Shown: in pieces, positions 1-6,348 of the stretch
How the letters are laid out: each line of letters opens with the position of its first letter
How positions within the stretch are numbered: the stretch's first letter is position 1
From: an uncultured Solobacterium sp.
GTDB taxonomy: Bacteria; Bacillota_I; Bacilli_A; Erysipelotrichales; Erysipelotrichaceae
Assembly: GCA_905194705.1 (NCBI GenBank)
Contig: CAJJTI010000041.1
Span: 1-13,730 of the forward strand
DNA length: 13,730 nucleotides
Direction of reading: 5' to 3'
The notes under the pieces: generated by a model
What the model saw: the letters and a program-made list of their open reading frames with translations, nothing else
Databases searched by the model: none
What the model was told of the DNA's origin: nothing
Translations under genes and position numbers: made by a program

Positions 1-145
1 CACTGTCGGACAACGATGCTGCACGCCGTCTACGCTTCACTCCGCTATTGTCTTCCAGCAAATTTCCTGCATTTTCTGCATCAAAATGTTTGCAAAACTC
101 GTCTATAATACAAAATAATTCTGTAACTTTGTAATCGGTAGTCAT
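1..145 (-). CDS. IS982-family-like transposase, N-terminal part (runs off window)
   Basis: The minus-strand frame starting with ATG at 145-143 is open to the window edge and gives 48 residues beginning MTTDYKVTELFCIIDEFCKH and ending in a basic RRRRAASLSDS stretch. The pattern 'KVTE-(L/I)FC-I-D-(E/D)FC' followed by a basic segment and an 'S-(D/E)-S' motif is how IS982-type transposases of Bacteroidetes start. The DDE catalytic residues would lie beyond the window and cannot be checked. The assignment rests on recalled family resemblance over a short stretch, so another DDE transposase family is possible. Confidence 0.6.
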   Translation of the reverse strand, partial: MTTDYKVTELFCIIDEFCKHFDAENAGNLLEDNSGVKRRRRAASLSDS

Positions 146-187
146 ATTAAATATTTTTGTAACTAATTGATTTTCACCTATAAAGGT
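1..187 (-). mobile_element. Terminal part of an insertion sequence (probable IS982 family)
   Basis: The transposase N-terminus lies about 40 bp from a candidate element end. On the minus strand the outer end would read ACCTTTATAGGTGAAAATC from position 187 inward, and IS982-type elements commonly begin with ACC. The other end is outside the window, so the inverted repeat and the target duplication cannot be verified. The outer boundary is therefore a proposal. Confidence 0.4.
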
Positions 188-202
188 ACAAAATATTTAT
201 GA

Positions 203-346
203 GACTACCAACTTTTTTATGAACTATTTCTTATCCCGAACTGGGGTAATTTTATTCCTAAAGAAGTATTTGAACAGGTGATTCTGCATATTAATCAATG
301 GAGTGAACGCCAAACGTATTTATTCAATAACGGATATTTCTTGTGA
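203..346 (+). pseudogene. C-terminal remnant of an unrecognised protein
   Basis: The plus-strand frame from a stop at 200-202 to TGA at 344-346 encodes about 47 residues with a protein-like composition, including NWGNFIPKEVFEQVILHINQ and ending NNGYFL. There is no good start codon, and the stretch begins just outside the proposed end of the insertion sequence, so it looks like the tail of a gene cut by the element or by a rearrangement. Its EVFEQVILHI segment recurs in the same reading phase at 1761-1796. I do not recognise the family. Confidence 0.4.
261..292 (+). repeat. Copy 1 of a ~32-bp near-identical direct repeat
   Basis: Two 15-nt blocks, aagaagtatttgaac and gtgattctgcatatt, are separated by two differing bases and recur at 1763-1794. 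Both copies are read in the same frame (EVFE-x-VILHI). They flank the left ATPase gene and its promoter. Confidence 0.75.
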
Positions 347-351
347 TAAAT

Positions 352-382
352 TTTGTTGTGTCAAAGAAAAAGTGTATTTTTG
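352..382 (+). promoter_or_regulatory. Bacteroidetes-type promoter for the left ATPase gene
   Basis: TTTG at 352-355 (-33 element) and TATTTTTG at 375-382 (-7 element, consensus TAnnTTTG) are separated by exactly 19 bp, the textbook Bacteroidetes sigma-ABfr layout. Transcription would start shortly after 382, just upstream of ATG 401. The promoter lies over the N-terminal extension that a start at 353 would add, which argues strongly that translation begins at 401. Confidence 0.75.
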
Positions 383-400
383 CGAAAAAATGTGAGCAAT

Positions 401-1585
401 ATGAAATATCCTATAGGAATCCAGACTTTCGACAAAATAATCGACGGTGGTTATGTCTATGTTGATAAGACTGATTTGATATACCAATTAGTACAGGGAA
501 ACATATATTTTCTGGGTCGCCCTCGGCGATTCGGAAAAAGTCTTTTAGTGTCAACCTTAGAACAATATTTCCGTGGAAACAAGGAGCTATTCAAGGGTCT
601 TGCTATTGACAAACTGGAGACAGAATGGAAGCAATATCCTGTGTTTCACATCGATTTCAGTACGGGCAATTATCTGAATGATGGAGTTTTAGAAGATGTG
701 TTGTCTGGTAATCTCACCGAATGGGAAGCTCAATATGAAGTAGTCAGGACCAGTAATGACTTGGGGTTGCGCTTTCAAAAAGTGCTTCGAGCTGCTCATG
801 AGAAAACGGGTCTTGGTGCCGTCGTGCTCATTGATGAATATGACAAGCCGATCTTGGACGTAATAGAACTAGACTATCAGGTCGAACATCTTGGTAAGAT
901 GATTAGTTTGGAGGAAAAACATCGCAACATCATGAAGTCTTTCTATGCCACTTTTAAAGGGGCTGACGCAGACCTTCGCTTTGTGTTCCTCACAGGTGTT
1001 ACGAAATTCTCGCAAATCAGCATGTTCAGTGGATTTAACCAACCTGCTGACATCAGCTTAAGCAGAAATTATGAAGCTCTCTGTGGAATTACCAAGGATG
1101 AGCTGGTGAAATATTTTGCTGGTCCTATAGCGGAAATTGCCCAGATATATCATTGCACGGAAGAGGAGATGCTGCAAAAGTTGAAAATGAAATATGACGG
1201 CTATCACTTCAGTGAGAAAATGGTGGATGTTTTCAATCCTTTCAGCTTGCTAAATGCTTTTTACAACATGAAGTTGGGAGGTTATTGGTTTAAAAGCGGC
1301 ACGCCTACTTACCTTGTGCGTCTGTTGAGTCATTTTGATGAGAATCTTGATGAATTGGTTGGAAAATATTATGGGGTACCACAGTTTGATGACTATAAGG
1401 CTGATATAGAGAAGCCTTTGCCGATGATTTATCAAAGCGGCTATCTCACCATCAAGGATTATGACCAGGACACGGAGTCGTTCTTGCTCGATATCCCGAA
1501 CAATGAAGTGAGAGAAGGACTTCTTACAATCTTGGCAAATGCTTATCTCAAGACTAAGGATGGAAAAGTAAATCAGAAACTATAG
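401..1585 (+). CDS. AAA-ATPase-like protein, truncated (PD-(D/E)XK C-terminus missing)
   Basis: This encodes 394 residues of the AAA-ATPase_like family (PF09820 type), a cytoplasmic P-loop NTPase group of unproven function that is expanded in Bacteroidales. Visible motifs are YVDKT (20-24), the variant Walker A GRPRRFGKS (39-47), Walker B VVLIDEYDKP (141-150), the sensor-like TGVTKF (198-203), and KYDGYHFS (264-271) leading into NPFSLLNAF. Full members run to roughly 500 or more residues and end in a PD-(D/E)XK domain (PDDEXK_9). Here the frame stops soon after the PNNEVREGLL segment, so the nuclease half is absent. The start at 401 gives MKYPIGIQ, identical to the start of the right-hand paralogue, and sits behind a perfect promoter. 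An upstream in-frame start at 353 is rejected because it overlaps that promoter. ATPase activity may remain, but the gene is probably a decayed copy. Confidence 0.85.
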   Translation: MKYPIGIQTFDKIIDGGYVYVDKTDLIYQLVQGNIYFLGRPRRFGKSLLVSTLEQYFRGNKELFKGLAIDKLETEWKQYPVFHIDFSTGNYLNDGVLEDVLSGNLTEWEAQYEVVRTSNDLGLRFQKVLRAAHEKTGLGAVVLIDEYDKPILDVIELDYQVEHLGKMISLEEKHRNIMKSFYATFKGADADLRFVFLTGVTKFSQISMFSGFNQPADISLSRNYEALCGITKDELVKYFAGPIAEIAQIYHCTEEEMLQKLKMKYDGYHFSEKMVDVFNPFSLLNAFYNMKLGGYWFKSGTPTYLVRLLSHFDENLDELVGKYYGVPQFDDYKADIEKPLPMIYQSGYLTIKDYDQDTESFLLDIPNNEVREGLLTILANAYLKTKDGKVNQKL

Positions 1586-1824
1586 TAAAGAGAGTCATAC
1601 ATTTGATTTCTGAAGGTGAGTTTGCGTCTGAATTTGCTGCAGAAAAGCTGGCATATTTCCTCTCGGGTTATTATTTCAATTATCTTTTGGAGTTATTGTC
1701 AACCGTTGATTTTATATTGCATAATAATGATGATCTTAAGGAGTGGCAGATAATGAAGTCACAAGAAGTATTTGAACTCGTGATTCTGCATATTGATAAT
1801 CTGGCTACTGGTCATCTATTATGA
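1558..1824 (+). pseudogene. C-terminal remnant of an unrecognised protein abutting the truncated ATPase gene
   Basis: A frame different from the ATPase frame is open from a stop at 1555-1557 to TGA at 1822-1824. It overlaps the last ATPase codons and gives about 88 residues, including SETIVKRVIHLISEGEF, a hydrophobic AYFLSGYYFNYLLELLS stretch and EVFELVILHI near the end. The only starts are weak (TTG at 1603). It does not resemble the PD-(D/E)XK tail expected at this point, so it is not a simple frameshift of the ATPase. A deletion or recombination joint near 1560 is more likely. The EVFE-x-VILHI segment matches the remnant at 203-346. Family unknown. Confidence 0.4.
1763..1794 (+). repeat. 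Copy 2 of a ~32-bp near-identical direct repeat
   Basis: This matches 261-292 at 30 of 32 positions. The two copies lie about 1.5 kb apart in the same orientation and the same reading phase, enclosing the promoter and ATPase gene. Confidence 0.75.
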
Positions 1825-2280
1825 CCCGTTCCGTTCTTCTATAATGCTTGCTTTGAGGCTCAAATCTTTTTTTGATGAAGGGTGATGAAGGGTGAAATAG
1901 CACCCATCACCCTCTGAAACCCCGATAAACACAGGGGGTTCCGAGAAAAAGATGAAGGGTGAAGGGTATTTTGCATATTCGATTTCAGAAAATTGAAAAC
2001 GGCGCAGACAAGAGAGGTACTGCTTTTTACCTCATTATAATTCTTCTGAATTGTATAGTATATGTTGCCTGTTGCATAGCTATAAAAAGTTTCCTCAATT
2101 TTCTTCATCGTTCCACTATTTCGAGCATTATTACTTGTTCTTTATTAGCATGACAATAGAAGTCATATTCTTTACATGCGCGGTATCTTATTAATAAAAA
2201 ACAGCATTTCAAACAATATAATATTAAAAAGTTAGTTATTTAAAATATAAACATAAATTTATTGCTTAATAATAGATATA
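1825..2280. other. Non-coding stretch upstream of the glycosyltransferase block
   Basis: No convincing gene is present; the small open frames have no family resemblance and no ribosome-binding site. From left to right it holds a weak palindrome tttgaggctcaaa (1852-1864) followed by a run of seven T, which might be a weak terminator. Next come the GATGAAGGGT repeat and hairpin cluster (1874-1967), a small hairpin gaggta/tacctc (2014-2019 with 2028-2033), and a very AT-rich leader up to ATG 2281. I found no TAnnTTTG element with correct spacing, so the promoter of the plus-strand polysaccharide block is not identified. Confidence 0.5.
1874..1967 (+). repeat. GATGAAGGGT repeat cluster with two hairpins
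   Basis: The 10-mer gatgaagggt occurs exactly at 1874-1883, 1884-1893 and 1951-1960, followed by gaagggt at 1961-1967. The first two copies form a hairpin: agggtgat (1879-1886) plus gggtg (1890-1894) pair with caccc (1901-1905) and atcaccct (1906-1913), giving 13 pairs with a gaa bulge and the loop aaatag. A second hairpin pairs aacccc (1918-1923) with ggggtt (1935-1940). It could be a dispersed non-coding repeat or the leader of the downstream transcript. Confidence 0.7.
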
Positions 2281-3033
2281 ATGATTTCGATAATCACTGC
2301 TACATTTAATAGTGCCAAGACACTAAAAGATACGATTCAATCTGTTCTGCGTCAAACTAATAAAGATTTTGAATATCTTATTATTGATGGTGGATCAACA
2401 GATGAAACTATTGATATAGTGAAAAGTTATGAGTCTGAATTCTCTGGTAGATTGAAGTGGGTATCAGAAAAAGATCACGGTATTTATGATGCTATGAATA
2501 AGGGTATAAAGATGGCCTCAGGAGATGTAGTTGGTATCTTAAATTCGGATGATTATTTTACAAGTGATGACATACTACAGACAGTAGATAATGCTTTTAA
2601 ATCTCACGAGATTGATGCAATATATGGGGATATACATTTTATAAGAGATGGTAATCTTCAGAAATGTGTACGATATTATTCTTCTCGTATGTTCCGACCA
2701 TTTTGGTTGAGATTTGGTTTCATGCCAGCGCATCCTTCATTTTATTGTAAACGAGAAATCTTTGACAAAGCTGGGCTTTATAGTTTGGACTACAAAATCG
2801 GTGCAGATTATGAGATGATGGTTCGTTTGTTCAAGCGTCACAAAATCAAAAGCTTGTATGTCAATAAGGATTTTGTGACAATGCGAACAGGTGGGGCAAG
2901 CAATAATAATGTACGTAGTCGATTGACTTTGATAGAGGAGGATGTAAAAGCTTGTCGAGTAAATGGAATCTATACCAATAGATTCTTCATCATGTTGAAA
3001 TTTTTGTATAAAATATTTGAGTTCCGAATTTGA
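2281..3033 (+). CDS. GT2 family glycosyltransferase (WfgS-like)
   Basis: This 250-residue, GT-A-fold inverting glycosyltransferase would transfer one sugar from a nucleotide donor to the lipid-linked repeat unit at the cytoplasmic membrane face. The N-terminus MISIITATFNSAKTLKDTI is the classic GT2 opening. IIDGGSTDET (34-43) and EKDHGIYDAMNKGI (63-76) are typical of the WfgS-like subgroup, and LNSDD (87-91) carries the metal/nucleotide-binding DxD-equivalent. ADYEMMVRLF lies where the catalytic-base region is expected. The length is normal for the subgroup and there are no transmembrane segments. It is the first gene of the plus block and is separated from the next by 57 nt. Donor and acceptor sugars cannot be told from sequence. 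Confidence 0.9.
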   Translation: MISIITATFNSAKTLKDTIQSVLRQTNKDFEYLIIDGGSTDETIDIVKSYESEFSGRLKWVSEKDHGIYDAMNKGIKMASGDVVGILNSDDYFTSDDILQTVDNAFKSHEIDAIYGDIHFIRDGNLQKCVRYYSSRMFRPFWLRFGFMPAHPSFYCKREIFDKAGLYSLDYKIGADYEMMVRLFKRHKIKSLYVNKDFVTMRTGGASNNNVRSRLTLIEEDVKACRVNGIYTNRFFIMLKFLYKIFEFRI

Positions 3034-3090
3034 TAATGGGATATATTAAAATATTGACTTTCGTAAAACATCAAAATATTACATATATAA

Positions 3091-4188
3091 ATGAAAGTAA
3101 GTCTTGCTACAATAACCCCCTCTCATTATCGTAAGCGTATATATTCTTTGCTGGATAGTGAGATGAATTGTAGTTTTATTTTCGGAAAAGATAAAACTAC
3201 AGTAAAACGTATGGATACATCAATCTTTCATGATTGCTTAGATTTAGATAATAGATATATAGGAAGTTCGCATTGGTATTATCAGAAAGGACTTTTGAGA
3301 AAACTGAGAGATTCCGATGTGGTCATCGATGATTTGGGAATTTTTTGTCTTTCTTCTTGGCAACTTTTACTTTCGGCGAAGTTTAAAAAGCAGAAAGTTT
3401 ATCATTGGGATCATGGATGGTATGGTCGTGAAGGATTTTTGAAAAAATGGATAAAGCGTGCATATTTTGGTTTAGCTGATGGGGCTTTTATCTATGGTAA
3501 TCATGCACGAAACTTGATGATTAAAAATGGTTTTGATGGAAGTAAACTTCATGTAATACACAATTCTTTGGATTATGACAAACAGATAGTATTGCGTAAT
3601 AAAATGAAGTCAACAGGGCTTTACAAAGAGCATTTCTCAAACGACTATCCTATACTTTGCTTTATAGGCAGATTAACTGCCGTGAAAAAATTAGAGCAAG
3701 TACTGGAAGCTCTTGATATTCTAAATAAATTAGGAAAGTTCTTTAATCTTGTATTAATAGGTAATGGTTCCGAAAAGGAGAGTCTAATGGAAAAAGTCAG
3801 AAACTTGCATTTGGATAGTCAAGTCTGGTTTTATGGGGCGTGCTATGATGAAGCACTTAATGCTAGTCTGATTTATAATTCAGACTTATGTGTTGCTCCT
3901 GGTAATATAGGACTGACTGCTATTCACTCTATGATGTTTGGGTGTCCTTGCCTTTCGCATAATGACTTCCCTTGGCAAATGCCTGAGTTTGAAGCTATCC
4001 TTGATGGAAAAACGGGATGTTTTTTCCGACGGGATGATGTGGCAGATTTGGCTAGAGCAATAGATGAGTGGTTTTCTCGCCAAGCAACAAATCGTCAAGC
4101 AGTCAGAGAGGCTTGCTTTCAAGAAATAGATGAGAATTGGAATCCTCATAAACAATTACAAATTATAAAAAAAGTAATTTATGAATAG
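3091..4188 (+). CDS. GT4-like (GT-B fold) glycosyltransferase
   Basis: This encodes 365 residues. The N-terminal half begins MKVSLATITPSHYRKRIYSL and the C-terminal half has the donor-site signature FIGRLTAVKKLEQVLEAL (191-208), LIGNGSEKESLM (222-233) and PGNIGLTAIHSMMFGCP (270-286). That is the GT4 layout of a retaining transferase extending the repeat unit. The usual E-x7-E pair is missing: the equivalent positions appear to be G271 and H279, a divergence seen in some capsule GT4 subgroups. The stop overlaps the next gene's start by 8 nt (ATGAATAG), indicating translational coupling with the deacetylase. Sugar specificity is unknown. Confidence 0.85.
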   Translation: MKVSLATITPSHYRKRIYSLLDSEMNCSFIFGKDKTTVKRMDTSIFHDCLDLDNRYIGSSHWYYQKGLLRKLRDSDVVIDDLGIFCLSSWQLLLSAKFKKQKVYHWDHGWYGREGFLKKWIKRAYFGLADGAFIYGNHARNLMIKNGFDGSKLHVIHNSLDYDKQIVLRNKMKSTGLYKEHFSNDYPILCFIGRLTAVKKLEQVLEALDILNKLGKFFNLVLIGNGSEKESLMEKVRNLHLDSQVWFYGACYDEALNASLIYNSDLCVAPGNIGLTAIHSMMFGCPCLSHNDFPWQMPEFEAILDGKTGCFFRRDDVADLARAIDEWFSRQATNRQAVREACFQEIDENWNPHKQLQIIKKVIYE

Positions 4189-4984
4189 TGTTTATATGTG
4201 TATTCGTACCTTTTTGCGTGATTGTTTCTTGTCAACGGTAGGTACATTTAAGCGTCCCTCTCCATATGTTCATATTCTAAATGGGCATATGGTAGATTGG
4301 CATCATGACAATGTGGCCGATGGAGAGCGTTTTGCTAGACAATTGGAAAAATTGCATCGATATTGTGATTTTGTCAATATTGAAGATGCGCTTCGTATGA
4401 TTATGAATCATGAAAAAGTTTCTCGTCCAAAGGTTGCATTTACTTTTGATGATGGTTGGCGAGATTGTTATACTCAGATAGCTCCACAATTGGATAAATA
4501 CGGCGTGAATGCAATGTTTTTTATTAATCCTAATTTTACGGACGCTGCTGATAAGGGTGACGAGGCTTATATCGAAAACTTTACTGTGAACACAACAAAA
4601 AGTCCAGGAAAGCATCCTATGACTTGGCAACAGATAAGAGTACTTCAGAAAAAAGGTTATCTGTTTGGTGCACATACATTGGATCATTATTGCATCAATG
4701 ATGATAATGTGACGGAGTTGGAGCATCAGATAGTTGATTGTAGGAAAGTGATGGAAGAAAGATTGGGAGTTCCTTGTGAATATTTTGCTTTTCCTTATGG
4801 GCGTTTGGAGCATGCTAACCCACTTTCGATAGATATTGCTTGTAAAAACTATAAGTATGTATTTTCACAAAGTGACCACAAACATTTCTTTTCTTTTGGT
4901 GGAAAAGTCATCAATCGAAGACACTTTGAGCCTTTTTGGCCTATTCAGCATGTGTTTTATTTTTTAAGTTGTAAAAGAACATAA
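4181..4984 (+). CDS. Polysaccharide deacetylase (CE4/NodB fold), cytoplasmic
   Basis: This 267-residue protein has the NodB/CE4 motifs in order: FTFDDGW (87-93, with the catalytic base and metal-binding Asp pair), MTWQQI (147-152), GAHTLDH (163-169, H165 and H169 being the metal-binding His-x3-His), and FAFPYG (202-207). The enzyme would remove N- or O-acetyl groups from a sugar in a metal-dependent reaction. There is no signal peptide or clear membrane anchor, so the substrate is probably a lipid-linked intermediate on the cytoplasmic face rather than exported polymer. It is translationally coupled to the upstream GT4 gene (8-nt overlap) and 16 nt from the next. The acyl substrate is not predictable. 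Confidence 0.9.
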   Translation: MNSVYMCIRTFLRDCFLSTVGTFKRPSPYVHILNGHMVDWHHDNVADGERFARQLEKLHRYCDFVNIEDALRMIMNHEKVSRPKVAFTFDDGWRDCYTQIAPQLDKYGVNAMFFINPNFTDAADKGDEAYIENFTVNTTKSPGKHPMTWQQIRVLQKKGYLFGAHTLDHYCINDDNVTELEHQIVDCRKVMEERLGVPCEYFAFPYGRLEHANPLSIDIACKNYKYVFSQSDHKHFFSFGGKVINRRHFEPFWPIQHVFYFLSCKRT

Positions 4985-5000
4985 TTTTTAAGTATATAAT

Positions 5001-6230
5001 ATGCCAACTCTTTTTCAAATTAATGTAACTTGTAATTGGGGGTCCACAGGCCGTATAGCAGAGGAGATAGGTCAGGTTGCTATTCAACAGGGGTGGGATA
5101 GTTATATCGCTTATGGGCGAGGTAAACCTGTGAGTAAATCTCATTTGATTCGTATTGGTAATGATTGGGACATGTATGAACATGGACTAGAGACTAGAAT
5201 ATTTGATAATCATGGTTTAGCCTCTCGTAGAGCAACACGAAAGTTGATTAGACAGATAGAAGAAATAAGACCAGATATAATCCATTTGCATAATATTCAT
5301 GGTTATTATATTAATTACCAGATACTTTTTGACTATTTAGCAAAGCGTGAAATCCCTGTAGTTTGGACTTTGCATGATTGCTGGACGTTTACTGGTCATT
5401 GTGCACATTTTGCGCTTGCAGGTTGTTATCAGTGGAAAAATGAGGAATGCTTGCATTGCAAATATAAAAAGTCCTATCCTGCATCTTTGTTATTTAATCG
5501 TGCTAATCGTAATTTCCTTGACAAGAAAAAGGCTTTTACTGCTCCCAAGAATGTGACGATTGTGACGGTTTCTCATTGGTTGGAAGAACTTGTGAAACAA
5601 TCTTTTTTGAGTTGTCATCAAGTAATAACGATAAATAATGGAATCGATGTTCGGATTTTCTCACCTAAGAATAATGGAAAGGAAATCAGAGAAAAATTGG
5701 GCATTACTCAACCATATATGCTCTTAGGTGTTGCAAGTGTGTGGGAAGCCAGCAAAGGTATCTTCGACTTTGTGAAATTACGTGAGTTGCTGCCTGATGA
5801 TCAATATGCAATTGTATTGGTGGGTGTGGATGACAAGACTGCTAAGATTTTACCACAGGGTATTGTTGCTGTGAAGAGAACAAATAATGTCGAAGAACTA
5901 GCCGGGATATATTCGGCAGCAGATATTGTTTTAAATCTTTCTTATCAGGAAAGTTTTGGAATGACAACTGTTGAAGGGTTTGGGTGTGGTACGCCAAGTA
6001 TAGTGTATAATGTAACGGCATCACCAGAATTATTAACAAACTCTACTGGTTTTGTAGTCAGTCAAGGTGATTTGTCTGCTGTTATTGCTAGTGTAGGGGA
6101 GATTTGCCAAAAAGGTAAGGAGTCTTATATTGATGTTTGCAGACAAAAAGTTGTCGAAAAATATAATAAGAATGAACGATATATGGAGTATATTAAATTG
6201 TACCAAAATTTGATAAAGGTAGAGTTGTAA
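5001..6230 (+). CDS. GT4 family glycosyltransferase, WcaC-like, with cysteine cluster
   Basis: This 409-residue GT-B transferase opens MPTLFQINVTCNWGSTGRIA with the glycine-rich STGRIAEEIG loop (15-24). HLHNIHGYYIN (96-106) and NNGID (212-216) are typical of colanic-acid WcaC-like GT4 proteins. The retaining-enzyme signature ESFGMTTVEGFGCGTP (317-332) has an intact E-x7-E (E317, E325). Between them lies a cysteine-rich insert (C127, C134, C142, C150, C153) that recurs in Bacteroidetes relatives and might bind metal; that role is inferred. It is the last gene of the plus block, 34 nt before the convergent terminator. Donor and acceptor are unknown. Confidence 0.88.
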   Translation: MPTLFQINVTCNWGSTGRIAEEIGQVAIQQGWDSYIAYGRGKPVSKSHLIRIGNDWDMYEHGLETRIFDNHGLASRRATRKLIRQIEEIRPDIIHLHNIHGYYINYQILFDYLAKREIPVVWTLHDCWTFTGHCAHFALAGCYQWKNEECLHCKYKKSYPASLLFNRANRNFLDKKKAFTAPKNVTIVTVSHWLEELVKQSFLSCHQVITINNGIDVRIFSPKNNGKEIREKLGITQPYMLLGVASVWEASKGIFDFVKLRELLPDDQYAIVLVGVDDKTAKILPQGIVAVKRTNNVEELAGIYSAADIVLNLSYQESFGMTTVEGFGCGTPSIVYNVTASPELLTNSTGFVVSQGDLSAVIASVGEICQKGKESYIDVCRQKVVEKYNKNERYMEYIKLYQNLIKVEL

Positions 6231-6263
6231 GCATTTTTTGCAAATAGATTATGTATATGTTAA

Positions 6264-6305
6264 AACTGCGACTATCACTTGTTAATGAAGTTGATGGTCG
6301 CAGTT
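6264..6305. terminator. Bidirectional hairpin between convergent blocks
   Basis: The arm aactgcgactatca (6264-6277) pairs with tgatggtcgcagtt (6292-6305), a 14-bp stem with one T-G wobble and a 14-nt loop. It lies between the stop at 6230 and the convergent stop at 6349. Neither side has a long T tract, so it is an imperfect intrinsic terminator, but its position suits ending transcription from both sides. Confidence 0.6.
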
Positions 6306-6348
6306 ATATATTAAGCAATTGCTTGTACGGCTAGATGGTAATAGAAAT

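Noticed and set aside
353..400. Upstream 16-residue N-terminal extension of the left ATPase
   Set aside because: It overlaps the -33 and -7 promoter elements, and the paralogue starts at the equivalent of 401.
1874..1967. CRISPR array
   Set aside because: The repeats are 10 nt, partly tandem, and have no regular spacers or nearby cas genes.
1959..2153. Small open frames on both strands in the leader region
   Set aside because: They run through the repeats and hairpins and have no ribosome-binding site or protein-like signature.
4277..4813. 178-residue minus-strand open frame opposite the deacetylase gene
   Set aside because: It lies wholly antisense to a gene with intact catalytic motifs and its translation has no family resemblance.
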